From positions 1 to 64,000 of the forward strand of contig CAYNJG010000001.1 of NCBI GenBank assembly GCA_964397295.1: DNA of 64,000 nucleotides, written 5' to 3'. Shown here in pieces: positions 17,438 to 25,165 of the stretch. Made by a program: the position numbers and the translations under genes. Source of the DNA: CAYNJG01 sp964397295 (GTDB taxonomy: Bacteria > Planctomycetota > Planctomycetia > Pirellulales > Pirellulaceae). The notes beneath the pieces are model-generated. The model was not told the DNA's origin and made no database searches. It saw only the letters and a program-made list of their open reading frames with translations. The number at the start of each line of letters is the position of its first letter. Position 1 is the stretch's first letter.

Positions 17438-19111
17438 GCGATGACCGAACTGCATCAACAAGTCCAACGTGCCCGCAGACGAATTCTCTTCCAATCGTTT
17501 CTCTCGACGAGCGTTTGGTTTTTAGCTGTATGCCTTGGCATTGCGGCTGTGGCTTTGGCGGTCACGAAGATCTGGTTCCTCAACGTCGATACACGAGCTT
17601 GGACCGTTGGTTGGCTAGTGGGTAGCGTGATAGTGGGACTCGTCGGTTCTGCAGCATGGACTTGGTTCCGACGCAGCAGTCTGAACGATGCGGCGATCGA
17701 AATCGACCGCCGTTTTGGTTTGAAAGAACGCATCAGTAGTTCGTTTGCTCTTTCTCCGGCAGAAGCCGAAACAGAGGTTGGAAAAGCGTTGGTTGCGGAT
17801 GCGGCGAAACGCGTCAAACGAATTGACGTTCGTGAAAAGTTCGGTGTTCAGGCCAACCGCTGGGCATTCTTACCGTTGGTCACTGGCTTGCTCGCGATCA
17901 CGATGGTTTTCCTTCCCGATGCAAAGCCACTCGACTCATCGAAACAAGCGACTGCAAAGACGGTCGAAGTTCAACGCGTCAAGAAATCAACAACGGCACT
18001 GAAAAAGAAACTGGCTAAGAAGAGCACCGATCTCGAAAAGCAGAATCTGAAAGAAGCGAGCAAGCTCGCTAAGAAATTGGAAAACGGAATCGAGAAACTT
18101 TCCAAATCTAATTCCGACAAGAAGAAGACGATGGTCGAGATGAACAACTTGGCCAAGGAATTGCAGAAGCGTCGCGAATCGGTAAAAGGCGGCGATGACC
18201 TGAAGAAGAAGCTGAAACAGCTGAAGGGTATGAAAATCAAAGATGGCCCAGCTGACAAGCTCGCTAAAGCGATGCAGAACGGAGACTTCAAGCAAGCCTT
18301 GGATCAGATCGAGCAACTGCAACAACAGCTGAAGGAAGGCAAGCTCGACCCGAAGCAACAACAACAGCTCGCCAAGCAAATGGAGCAGATGCAGAAAAAA
18401 ATGCAGGAGATGGTCGACCAGCAAGAAAAAGCCAAAGAGGATTTGCAGAAGCAAATCGCAAAGGCGAAACAGCAGGGCAACAAAGCCGCGGCCGAGAAGC
18501 TTCAAAAGAAGCTCGACCAAATGAACGCGCAGAATGACGCCATGAAAAAGATGCAAAAAATGGCGAAGCAAATGGATCAGGTTGCCAAGAAGATGCAAGA
18601 AGGCAAGCAAGACGAAGCGATGCAGCAACTTGCCGAAATGGCGGGTGACCTAAAAGAGATGCAGCAAGAGATGAACGAACTCGATGCACTCGACGAAATG
18701 ATGGATCAGTTGGCACAGGCCAAAGATTCCATGAACTGCCCCGATTGCGATGGCGGTGGATGACAGGGTTGCCAACAGCAAGGTCTTGCTGGATTCGGAA
18801 ATGGTGAACAAGGTGAAATGCCCGGTCGCGGGTTAGGCGACGGACAAGGACGTGGTGATCGTCCGGAGGAAAAAACCGATGTCAGTTTCCACGACTCGAA
18901 AGTCGATGCCGAACTGGATAGGGGAAAGATGATTGTTGTCGGCAACGTTCGCGGTCCCAACAAACCTGGCGAAGCGTTAGAGGCCGTCAAAGAAGCGATG
19001 GAGTCGGCGAACACAAGCGATGAAAATCCACTGACGAATGTTCGGCTCACTCGAGCTCAACGCGAACAAGCCCAGCAGTATTTCGACGCAATGCGTACGG
19101 AAGCTGAATAA
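17438..19111 (+). CDS. Candidate selenoprotein: membrane-anchored coiled coil with CxxC-UxxC motif
   Basis: The frame runs from an ATG at 17438 (an ATG at 17360 would add 26 residues) to TAA at 19109-19111, with one internal TGA at 18761-18763. Read through, the protein has 557 residues. Two membrane helices lie near 30-50 and 58-80, and a third near 146-166. About 170-430 is a very long lysine, glutamine and methionine-rich coiled coil. It ends in Cys434-x2-Cys437-x4-Sec442-x2-Cys445, then a Gly/Gln-rich linker and a 75-residue C-terminal domain (RPEEKTDVSFHD to RTEAE). The frame stays open for 115 codons after the TGA, and a SECIS-like hairpin follows it. I infer selenocysteine and a redox or metal role at the membrane. 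Alternatives are a nonsense mutation, a sequencing error, or a 441-residue protein followed by a separate 97-residue gene at 18818. Confidence 0.72.
18761..18791 (+). promoter_or_regulatory. SECIS-like element after in-frame TGA
   Basis: After TGA (18761-18763) come 18 bases, then the loop GGTC (18782-18785), closed by a perfect 6-bp stem, CAGCAA (18776-18781) with TTGCTG (18786-18791). In E. coli fdhF, as I remember the mRNA, the GGUC loop also begins 18 nt after UGA, and its G23 and U24 contact SelB. Both are present here at the same positions. The bulged U17 of fdhF is not: the equivalent base here is A, inside the stem. This is strong for a bacterial SECIS, but the match was found by eye. 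Confidence 0.72.
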
Positions 19112-19261
19112 CAGTTCCTCGATCGGCCGATGGCTCGCCATCCTCACTTTCAATAATGCCCTCCGCATGGGGCGTGGCGGATCGTCTGGTGTTCCTTCGC
19201 CGATCTCCTTGGTATGCTGCGCAGCCTCGGAGACCCAATCATCGGCAACGGAACGACCTCG

Positions 19262-20140
19262 ATGAAAACGAAAAAAAGCAAGGCAGCTTTAAGGGATGCA
19301 GTCCTCCATGGAGACTGTGAACAAGTTCTAGCTGAACTACCCGACCAACTGGTGAACACCATCGTCACCAGTCCGCCGTATTATCAGCAACGCCACTATT
19401 CGACGAAAACGGAAGTCGGACAGGAAACGACTCCCGAGCAATACGTTCAGCATCTGGTCGGAATCTTTTCAGAAGCGCGTCGAGTTTTGAAAGACGACGG
19501 GACACTGTGGTTGGTGCTGGGTGACAAGTACAAGAACGGTGCACAGCTTGGCATGCCCTGGCGCGTGGCGTTGGCTCTTCAAGCAGACGGCTGGATCTTA
19601 CGAAGCGATATCATTTGGCACAAACCGAACGCGATGCCTTCGTCGGTAAAAACTCGCCCTACAACGGATCACGAGTACGTGTTCTTGTTTTCGAAGTCGA
19701 AACAATATCACTACGACATCGATGCGATCCGAGAGCCGCATGTTACGTTTTCCGAAAACAGCAAGATGAAGGGTGGCCGCAACCACTTCTTCAAAAAAGG
19801 AAGCACTCCCGAAAAAGGGAAAAATGGCGGCAGCGTGAATCTTCATGATTCCCGTTGGGATCAAGCATTTCATCCAAAGGGAAGAAACAAACGTACAGTT
19901 TGGTCGATCTCACTATCAAAATATCGCGAAGCTCATTTTGCAGTTTTTCCTGAACAATTGGTGGAAACGTGCGTGCTAGCTGGTTGCAAAAAGAAAGGAT
20001 TGGTTCTTGACCCATTCTTTGGCAGCGGGACAGTTGGTGTGGTGTCAAAACGACTAGATCGTTGCTATTTGGGCATCGAACAATCCGAAGAATATTGCGA
20101 AATGGCGAAGTCTCGCTTGGCGAAACAAGCCCAAAGCTGA
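19262..20140 (+). CDS. Site-specific DNA methyltransferase (N4/N6, beta-class order)
   Basis: A 292-residue methyltransferase from the ATG at 19262; an ATG at 19214 adds 16 unlikely residues. Catalytic motif IV is TSPPY (36-40) and the SAM-binding motif I, DPFFGSGTVG, comes late (about 250-259), the order of beta-class enzymes, which methylate the amino group of adenine or cytosine. The stretch between holds the variable target-recognition region. No restriction endonuclease or specificity gene is nearby, so it is a solitary methylase that may modify DNA for regulation. The next gene encodes a helix-turn-helix protein. Confidence 0.9.
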   Translation: MKTKKSKAALRDAVLHGDCEQVLAELPDQLVNTIVTSPPYYQQRHYSTKTEVGQETTPEQYVQHLVGIFSEARRVLKDDGTLWLVLGDKYKNGAQLGMPWRVALALQADGWILRSDIIWHKPNAMPSSVKTRPTTDHEYVFLFSKSKQYHYDIDAIREPHVTFSENSKMKGGRNHFFKKGSTPEKGKNGGSVNLHDSRWDQAFHPKGRNKRTVWSISLSKYREAHFAVFPEQLVETCVLAGCKKKGLVLDPFFGSGTVGVVSKRLDRCYLGIEQSEEYCEMAKSRLAKQAQS

Positions 20141-20150
20141 ATCCTGAAAA

Positions 20151-20234
20151 CGAATCGGATCACCCTTTCAGGCATTATCAACTTACACTTCCGAACTAGT
20201 AGCGTTTTCGGTTTGGTTTACGCTATCCGATTCG
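20151..20234. repeat. Distant inverted repeat CGAATCGGAT/ATCCGATTCG
   Basis: A perfect 10-bp inverted repeat, CGAATCGGAT (20151-20160) and ATCCGATTCG (20225-20234), spans the gap between the methylase and the HTH gene. The left arm lies in the loop of a second hairpin formed by CCTGAAA (about 20143-20149) and TTTCAGG (20166-20172), so the two structures could compete. No T-run follows either. It may be an RNA structure or binding sites for the adjacent HTH protein. Confidence 0.4.
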
Positions 20235-20289
20235 GTTGCTAGTGTTTAGTTAAATGGTCTCAGAGATAGCAGCAGCAAATTGAAGCACG

Positions 20290-20736
20290 ATGCCGGAACT
20301 GATTGGTGCCTTACGAGAAGAGATTCGCAAGCAAGCGAGAAAAGAGCTACGCGCTTCGTTGGAAAAAACGAAGAAGCTCGTGGCGTTGCACCGTCGTGAA
20401 ATCTCGCAGTTAAAGAAAAGTTTGGCGGAAACGCAGAAACGCGTTGCCTTTCTCGAAGCTTGTGAACGCAAGCGGATCGCCGATTCGAAGAACGGCGGCG
20501 ACTCGAATCTTCGCTTCTCGTCTAAATCGGTTCGCACGCATCGCAAACGTCTAGATTTCTCTGCGGCCGAATACGGGAAGCTCTTGGGCGTTTCCGCGCA
20601 GACCATCTACCAATGGGAACGCGGCAATAACCGACCCAAAAAACCGCAACTCGTGGCCCTATCTGAACTGAGGACCATCGGAAAAAAAGAAGCCCGGGAA
20701 CGACTGCGATTGCTGCAACAGAAACTCGAAAAATGA
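20290..20736 (+). CDS. Coiled-coil plus XRE-type helix-turn-helix protein
   Basis: A 148-residue protein. Residues 1-65 are charged and helical, with leucines spaced as in a coiled coil (EIRKQARKELRASLEKTKK, QLKKSLAETQKRVAFLEA). The C-terminal half has a clear XRE-like helix-turn-helix, LDFSAAEYGKLLGVSAQTIYQWERG, at about 88-112, then NNRPKKPQLVALSEL. It likely binds DNA as a dimer or multimer through the coil. No effector domain is seen. It may regulate the neighbouring methylase or act as a general regulator; the context gives no firm target. Confidence 0.75.
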   Translation: MPELIGALREEIRKQARKELRASLEKTKKLVALHRREISQLKKSLAETQKRVAFLEACERKRIADSKNGGDSNLRFSSKSVRTHRKRLDFSAAEYGKLLGVSAQTIYQWERGNNRPKKPQLVALSELRTIGKKEARERLRLLQQKLEK

Positions 20737-20802
20737 CACAAACTGCGTGTACATTTCGTTTGAGTCTAAGAATTCTTGGACGTGAGTGAGCGATTCGGTT
20801 AT

Positions 20803-20850
20803 CCTCCCAGGAGGTTAGCCTTTTTCGTTATGCACCGAGTTTCACATTGA
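20803..20850 (+). promoter_or_regulatory. AGGAGG palindrome and six-codon leader ahead of the zincin gene
   Basis: CCTCC-CA-GGAGG (20803-20814) contains a perfect Shine-Dalgarno core inside a palindrome. Fourteen bases later an ATG (20830) opens a six-codon frame (M-H-R-V-S-H) whose TGA at 20848-20850 overlaps the TTG start of the zincin gene as TTGA. This could be a leader that couples translation of the main gene. The spacing is long for a Shine-Dalgarno, so the idea is tentative. Confidence 0.3.
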
Positions 20851-22232
20851 TATCTAGCAAAACCAAACAACTCCTAGTAACGACGTTGTTGTCGCTACTA
20901 GTGACTCCCTTCGCTTCGGGCATTGAGATTGTTGTCGACTATACGTACGACACAGAAGGCTTCTTTTCCGATCCGATTCGTCGGACTGCGATGGAGGCCG
21001 TCGCGGATCGTTACAGCCGTGTGATCACGTCCGAACTCACGGCGGTTGCACCCATGCTTGATCAGACGCCGTGGCGGATCGGATTCGAGCACCCCGGTAC
21101 AGGTGAGCCTTTTCAAATAAGTACAGCCGCAAACCGCGATAGCGATCCGCTCTTTAGTGTCGCTGACAACGAAGCGAATGTTTACGGATTTTCGGGTCTT
21201 GATGCGAACCAGTGGATCTTGTACGCGGGTGGAAGAAATCTTGTTTCGGCTGGCGTTGGCGGAACAGCGACCGGCCTAAACTTCAACACGATATTCGACG
21301 ACCTTGACGGGCCGTTGCACCGCGGCGTGATCTCAAATACCCCTGACAACACCGCGGGTGACCTGCCAGCATGGGGTGGTGCGATTTCGTTCAGCTTGAA
21401 CGAAAACTGGCACTTCGATCTTGATGAAACGGCTGGCAATGGCTCCGTTGATTTCTACACAATTGCAATGCATGAGGTCGCCCACGCGTTGGGGCTCAGT
21501 ACGCAATGGAATCAGTGGACGCAGCAAACGAATGGTACGGCCTACCAAGGGGCCAATGCGCTCGCTGCCTACAACACCGATAACGATGCAAGCTTGACCG
21601 AACTTTCGCTTGCTCCCGGCGCTGATCCTCACTGGCAAGATGGAATCTATTTGTCACAGATCTTCCAATTAGGTGTTCCAAATCTAGTCGGTACCGTTGG
21701 CGACGGCCTTCAAGATTTGTTGCTCGAGCCAGTTGCCAATTTCTCGACAACAATAAGCAGATTTGAGCTCACCAACGTGGATGCGGGCGCCCTCGTGGAT
21801 ATCGGTTGGTCCATCTTGGAAGAAGAGCAGGGTGATCCGCTAGATCTAAATGGTGATGGCAACGTGAACCCTGCCGATGTCGATTTAGCATGCTCGGCGG
21901 GCAACGAGTTGCAACCTTACTTCTCCGCATTGGCATCGCTACAAGGTGACGTGGACTTCAATTCCAATGTTGGCTTCAGCGACTTCCTCACTTTGTCACG
22001 TAATTTCGGACTTGCCGCGAACTATTCCAGCGGCGACATCAACTGCGACGCGTCGGTTGGGTTCGACGATTTTCTGATCCTGTCATCGGTGTTCGGAGAG
22101 TCTCATAGCATCGCGCCGGTTCCAGAACCGAGCAGCAGCCTAGCCATGTTTGCATACGCTTGCATTGCGGCAGGTGGGTTACGTCTTAGACGCCGTGTTG
22201 CGGGCAACAACAATCCATCCGCTCGCTCGTAG
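20847..22232 (+). CDS. Secreted zincin-like metalloprotease with dockerin-like repeats and PEP-CTERM tail
   Basis: A 461-residue exported protein. A signal peptide covers about 1-25 (LLSLLVTPFASG). The zinc motif HEVAHALG lies at about 209-216, with H209, E210 and H213, but the position where matrixins have the third His (219) is Thr, so the third ligand must lie elsewhere or be absent. Around 334-427 are three Ca-binding-like dockerin repeats (DLNGDGNVNPADVD, then two units of the form SDFLTLSRNFG and DDFLILSSVFG). A PEP-CTERM tail, VPEPSSS plus hydrophobic helix plus RLRRR, ends the protein. The exosortase pathway would sort it to the surface. It starts at a TTG; no in-frame ATG is close by. 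Protease activity is likely but unproven. Confidence 0.78.
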   Translation: MISSKTKQLLVTTLLSLLVTPFASGIEIVVDYTYDTEGFFSDPIRRTAMEAVADRYSRVITSELTAVAPMLDQTPWRIGFEHPGTGEPFQISTAANRDSDPLFSVADNEANVYGFSGLDANQWILYAGGRNLVSAGVGGTATGLNFNTIFDDLDGPLHRGVISNTPDNTAGDLPAWGGAISFSLNENWHFDLDETAGNGSVDFYTIAMHEVAHALGLSTQWNQWTQQTNGTAYQGANALAAYNTDNDASLTELSLAPGADPHWQDGIYLSQIFQLGVPNLVGTVGDGLQDLLLEPVANFSTTISRFELTNVDAGALVDIGWSILEEEQGDPLDLNGDGNVNPADVDLACSAGNELQPYFSALASLQGDVDFNSNVGFSDFLTLSRNFGLAANYSSGDINCDASVGFDDFLILSSVFGESHSIAPVPEPSSSLAMFAYACIAAGGLRLRRRVAGNNNPSARS

Positions 22233-22973
22233 TCGCGGTACAAAACTAGGCAATCGCAGCCTGGCGTCCTGTCGCGCATTGAGTGGCGTTGATTCAATAA
22301 TCTCGAATCCACTTTGCCGCAGCAGACTTTGCAAACTCCGCCAAGAGAACGAGTGCAAATACATATCTGGTATGCCGCGGTACAAATAAAACCGATCGCC
22401 AAGCTGAACATCCTTCTGAAGCCATGTTCGCGCGGCATTGCGGACCATCCACCACGGACCTTCGGGGTCAAAAAGATGCACCCAATAGTTGTGTACCTGA
22501 AGGACGAATAAACCACCGGGTTTCAACATTCGAGCCACATGCTGCACGACGTCCGCTCTTGCACCATCACCGCGGATCATTCCCAGCGTACTGAAAAGAC
22601 AAAGAGCGCAATCAAACGCACGATCGGCAAAGCAATCGAGTTCGACCAAGTTGGCTCTCACACGCAACGTGGATTCGCCAAGTCTCGTTGCCTTCTTCTG
22701 TACCTCTTGCAGCATAGGTTGTGAGAGGTCACAGGCCACGCAATCGATTCCTCTCTCCAGAAGCGGCTCGATCGCTCGACCAGTTCCGCACCCCAGGTCG
22801 ATCACCGAATCACCCGCTTGGGTAAACCTGGCGACAACCGATTCATCCAAACGAAACATTCCGTGCTGGCGGAAGTACGAGTCGTACGAGGTCGCAATGT
22901 GCGTGGTTTCAGCGTAGTCCCAAGTGCCGCTCGAAACTCCGCGAGGCAACTGCCAAGAAGGTTGGTTTTTCAT
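22179..22973 (-). CDS. Class I SAM-dependent methyltransferase
   Basis: About 264 residues from the ATG at 22973, which begins MKNQPSW. Motif I is VIDLGCGTGRAIEPLLERGID (about 56-76), with the acidic motif II region LVELDCFAD and a motif like FDCALCLFSTLGMI, all typical of Rossmann methyltransferases. The substrate is not indicated. Its 3' end overlaps the last 54 bases of the zincin gene on the other strand. It lies upstream of, and divergent to, the GAPDH gene. Confidence 0.85.
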   Translation of the reverse strand: MKNQPSWQLPRGVSSGTWDYAETTHIATSYDSYFRQHGMFRLDESVVARFTQAGDSVIDLGCGTGRAIEPLLERGIDCVACDLSQPMLQEVQKKATRLGESTLRVRANLVELDCFADRAFDCALCLFSTLGMIRGDGARADVVQHVARMLKPGGLFVLQVHNYWVHLFDPEGPWWMVRNAARTWLQKDVQLGDRFYLYRGIPDMYLHSFSWRSLQSLLRQSGFEIIESTPLNARQDARLRLPSFVPRLRASGWIVVARNTASKT

Positions 22974-23049
22974 GGAAACGGCTTTAACCACACTACCGGC
23001 TGATGTTGTATTCTTCGCGATTGCGGGACGTCGGTAACTTTTCGGCGTC

Positions 23050-23078
23050 TTGTGAGTACGTAGAGCTAGGGATATAAT
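23050..23078 (+). promoter_or_regulatory. Sigma-70 promoter of gap
   Basis: TTGTGA (23050-23055) and a perfect TATAAT (23073-23078) are separated by 17 bases, an ideal sigma-70-type spacing. The GTG start of GAPDH lies 74 bases after the -10 box, leaving a leader of about 65 bases. The boxes are seen directly; use is inferred. Confidence 0.65.
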
Positions 23079-23152
23079 CCGGGGCTCTTTAAGTGAAAAA
23101 CATCACGTATGCGGTCAGCTTGACCGCCTTTCTCAGGATAGGAGCTGATACT

Positions 23153-24172
23153 GTGGCAGTCCGTGTAGCAATTAATGGTTTTGGTCGAATTGGCCGTCTT
23201 ACGTTTCGCAATCTCATCGCTCGAGGCAGCGAATTCGAAGTCGTCGGCATCAACGACCTCACGGACAACAAAACGCTTGCGACGTTGCTCAAATACGATA
23301 GCACACATCGCCGATTCAATGGCACTGTCGAACACGACGACAAGCACTTGATCGTCAATGGAACCAAGATTCCTGTATTCGAGCAGCGAAATCCAAGCGA
23401 TTTGCCTTGGGGTGATTTGGGCGTTGATGTTGTTGTCGAAAGTACTGGCGTTTTCACGAACCGCAAGTCGGACGCCAAGCCTGGTTTCGATTCTCATTTA
23501 GACGCCGGTGCAAAGCGAGTCGTGATCAGTGCTCCTGCAAAGGACAGCCCAGATCTGACTGTCGTACTTGGTGTTAACGATGACCAACTGACCGGTGACA
23601 TGAAGTGTGTCTCGAACGCGAGCTGCACAACCAACTGCCTCGCACCTGTTGCAAAGGTCTTGCACGACTCGTTCGGTATCGATCGTGGTTTGATGACGAC
23701 CGTACACGCGTACACGAACGATCAGCGTGTGCAAGACATGCCTCACAGTGACCTGTATCGAGCTCGTTCGGCTGCTCAGAATATTATCCCAACAACAACC
23801 GGTGCTGCGAAAGCTGTGTCGCTTGTAATTCCTGCATTGGAAGGCAAGCTCACAGGTATCGCTATGCGAGTCCCTGTTGTTACGGGCAGCGTCGTCGACC
23901 TTACCGTTGATTTGGGCAAGAAAGCTACCGTGGAAGAAATTAACGCGGCGGTGAAAGCTGCCGCGGAAGGCCCAATGAAGGGTGTTCTTTACTACACCGA
24001 AGACCCGATCGTTTCGACCGACATCATCGGCGATCCACATAGCTCGATCTTTGCTGCTCCATTCACACAAGTGATCGGCGACAACATGGTCAAAGTCGTC
24101 AGCTGGTACGACAACGAAATGGGTTACAGCTCGCGAACAGCTGATTTGTGTGCCAAGTTCGGCAACATGTAA
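23153..24172 (+). CDS. gap: Glyceraldehyde-3-phosphate dehydrogenase, type I
   Basis: 339 residues from the GTG at 23153, which follows AGGAG (23140-23144) by eight bases and gives the proper opening (M)AVRVAINGFGRIGR. A longer frame upstream would place 20 foreign residues in front. The NAD motif GFGRIGR, Asp35 in VGINDLT (pointing to NAD over NADP) and the catalytic Cys158 in SNASCTTNC are intact. It is the glycolytic enzyme that oxidises glyceraldehyde 3-phosphate to 1,3-bisphosphoglycerate in the cytosol. A good promoter and an intrinsic terminator bracket it, so it is probably monocistronic. Confidence 0.97.
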   Translation: MAVRVAINGFGRIGRLTFRNLIARGSEFEVVGINDLTDNKTLATLLKYDSTHRRFNGTVEHDDKHLIVNGTKIPVFEQRNPSDLPWGDLGVDVVVESTGVFTNRKSDAKPGFDSHLDAGAKRVVISAPAKDSPDLTVVLGVNDDQLTGDMKCVSNASCTTNCLAPVAKVLHDSFGIDRGLMTTVHAYTNDQRVQDMPHSDLYRARSAAQNIIPTTTGAAKAVSLVIPALEGKLTGIAMRVPVVTGSVVDLTVDLGKKATVEEINAAVKAAAEGPMKGVLYYTEDPIVSTDIIGDPHSSIFAAPFTQVIGDNMVKVVSWYDNEMGYSSRTADLCAKFGNM

Positions 24173-24203
24173 TCATCCCACTCAGGGAAAATAGAGTTAA
24201 GAT

Positions 24204-24236
24204 AAAGTCGCTGCCGAATTCGGTGGCGACTTTTTT
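24204..24236 (+). terminator. Intrinsic terminator after gap
   Basis: AAAGTCGC (24204-24211) pairs with GCGACTTT (24226-24233), with an inner CCG-AATT-CGG, followed by six T residues (24231-24236). It begins 31 bases after the GAPDH stop and is a clear rho-independent terminator. Confidence 0.9.
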
Positions 24237-24269
24237 ATTGCGCTCCTTCAGAATCTGCGGTAGCTTACG

Positions 24270-24593
24270 ATGCTCTCACGAGTTAAAGCACGAATGCTCT
24301 TAGCTTCCTGTCGCGGGAATGAGATCTGGTCACCGGATACGTGTCGACAACAAGGCGTTCCCGGAGTTTGGATCGACGAGTTAGCCGATGCATACGAATC
24401 GGGATTCAAAACCGATCGGCAAACGATCTATGTCGATGAAGGCATAACCAATCAATACCACGGCGTCCGTGATCTGCATCTTGCCTACAAGCTGGCAGAG
24501 TTCTTAGGCGTCGACAGCCAGCGTGTTACGTCGATGTCGCTGGGTGCTGAAGCTGAAGTCCAAGCGCTGCAGGAAGCAGTTGACGAAATCTAA
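24270..24593 (+). CDS. Small hypothetical protein
   Basis: A 107-residue protein with no signal peptide or membrane helix. It has mixed alpha/beta character and an acidic C-terminal half (EVQALQEAVDEI). I do not recognise the family. It sits between the gap terminator and a hairpin that serves thioredoxin on the other strand, and its ATG is near the gap terminator. The reading frame has ordinary codon use and is likely real. Confidence 0.6.
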   Translation: MLSRVKARMLLASCRGNEIWSPDTCRQQGVPGVWIDELADAYESGFKTDRQTIYVDEGITNQYHGVRDLHLAYKLAEFLGVDSQRVTSMSLGAEAEVQALQEAVDEI

Positions 24594-24597
24594 AAAC

Positions 24598-24631
24598 GAA
24601 AAAACGGCAAGTCGCTTTCAGCAACTTGCCG
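24598..24631 (-). terminator. Intrinsic terminator of trxA (minus strand)
   Basis: Read on the minus strand, CGGCAAGT pairs with ACTTGCCG (24605-24612 with 24624-24631, plus-strand numbers), followed by a run of T (plus-strand A-run at 24598-24604). It lies 28 bases past the thioredoxin stop. On the plus strand no T-run follows, so it acts mainly for trxA. Confidence 0.8.
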
Positions 24632-24659
24632 CCTATCCAAGTTTCAATTTGAAGCGTAC

Positions 24660-24986
24660 TTAGGCTTTCGCTTCGTCCAAGATCTCTTGGAGTTGTGCTT
24701 TGGGCTTCACGCCAACGATTCGCTGTTGGACTTCGCCGCCCTTGAAAACCAGGATCGTGGGAATACTTTGGATTCCATATTCTTGTGCAACCTTGGCGGC
24801 GTCATCGACGTTGACTTTCGTTACTTTCACGGCGCCTTCGTTTTCGGCTGCCAACTCTTCAACGACAGGAGCAAGTTGTCGGCAAGGTCCGCACCAGGGT
24901 GCCCAAAAGTCGACGAGTACTGGCTCCGATGACTTGAGTACTTCGGCTTCAAAATTGTCGTCGTTTAATTCGGGAACTGCGCCCAT
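24660..24986 (-). CDS. trxA: Thioredoxin
   Basis: 108 residues from the ATG at 24986, preceded by a GGAG ribosome site; an ATG at 25040 would add 18 foreign residues. The active site is WCGPC (Trp31, Cys32, Cys35), and the conserved cis-proline segment is SIPTILVFKGG. It is the standard cytosolic disulfide reductant. It diverges from the AcuI-like gene. Its active site uses Cys-Cys and no TGA is involved. Confidence 0.97.
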   Translation of the reverse strand: MGAVPELNDDNFEAEVLKSSEPVLVDFWAPWCGPCRQLAPVVEELAAENEGAVKVTKVNVDDAAKVAQEYGIQSIPTILVFKGGEVQQRIVGVKPKAQLQEILDEAKA

Positions 24987-25165
24987 GTGGTGGAACTCCT
25001 GTACTCCGGTTAAAAAACTGGGGGCCAACGTTTGGGCCATCCAAAGAATCGTATTTCAATTGTTGCTTGACGAAAACATGTAAATGACCCGCGCTGGGCC
25101 AGATGGTTCAGAGCGGAATTGTATTTCGCCCAATTTATTCGTCAACTTTGCTACGAGGAAACAGC

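Noticed and set aside
17987..18628. A 213-residue leucine-rich frame on the minus strand across the coiled-coil gene
   Set aside because: It is the antisense image of Lys/Gln/Glu codons in the coiled coil; it shows no independent start site or protein-like variety.
18818..19111. The last part of the coiled-coil gene as a separate 97-residue gene
   Set aside because: It is in the same frame as the upstream gene, the sequence continues without a stop from the TGA, and the SECIS-like hairpin better explains one protein. A weak ribosome site at 18810 means it cannot be fully ruled out.
23093..23152. An N-terminal extension of GAPDH beginning MKNITYAV
   Set aside because: The Shine-Dalgarno AGGAG and the standard MAVRVAINGFGRIGR opening place the start at the GTG 23153.
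24660..24986. Thioredoxin as a selenoprotein candidate
   Set aside because: Its active site is WCGPC with ordinary Cys codons and no TGA in frame.
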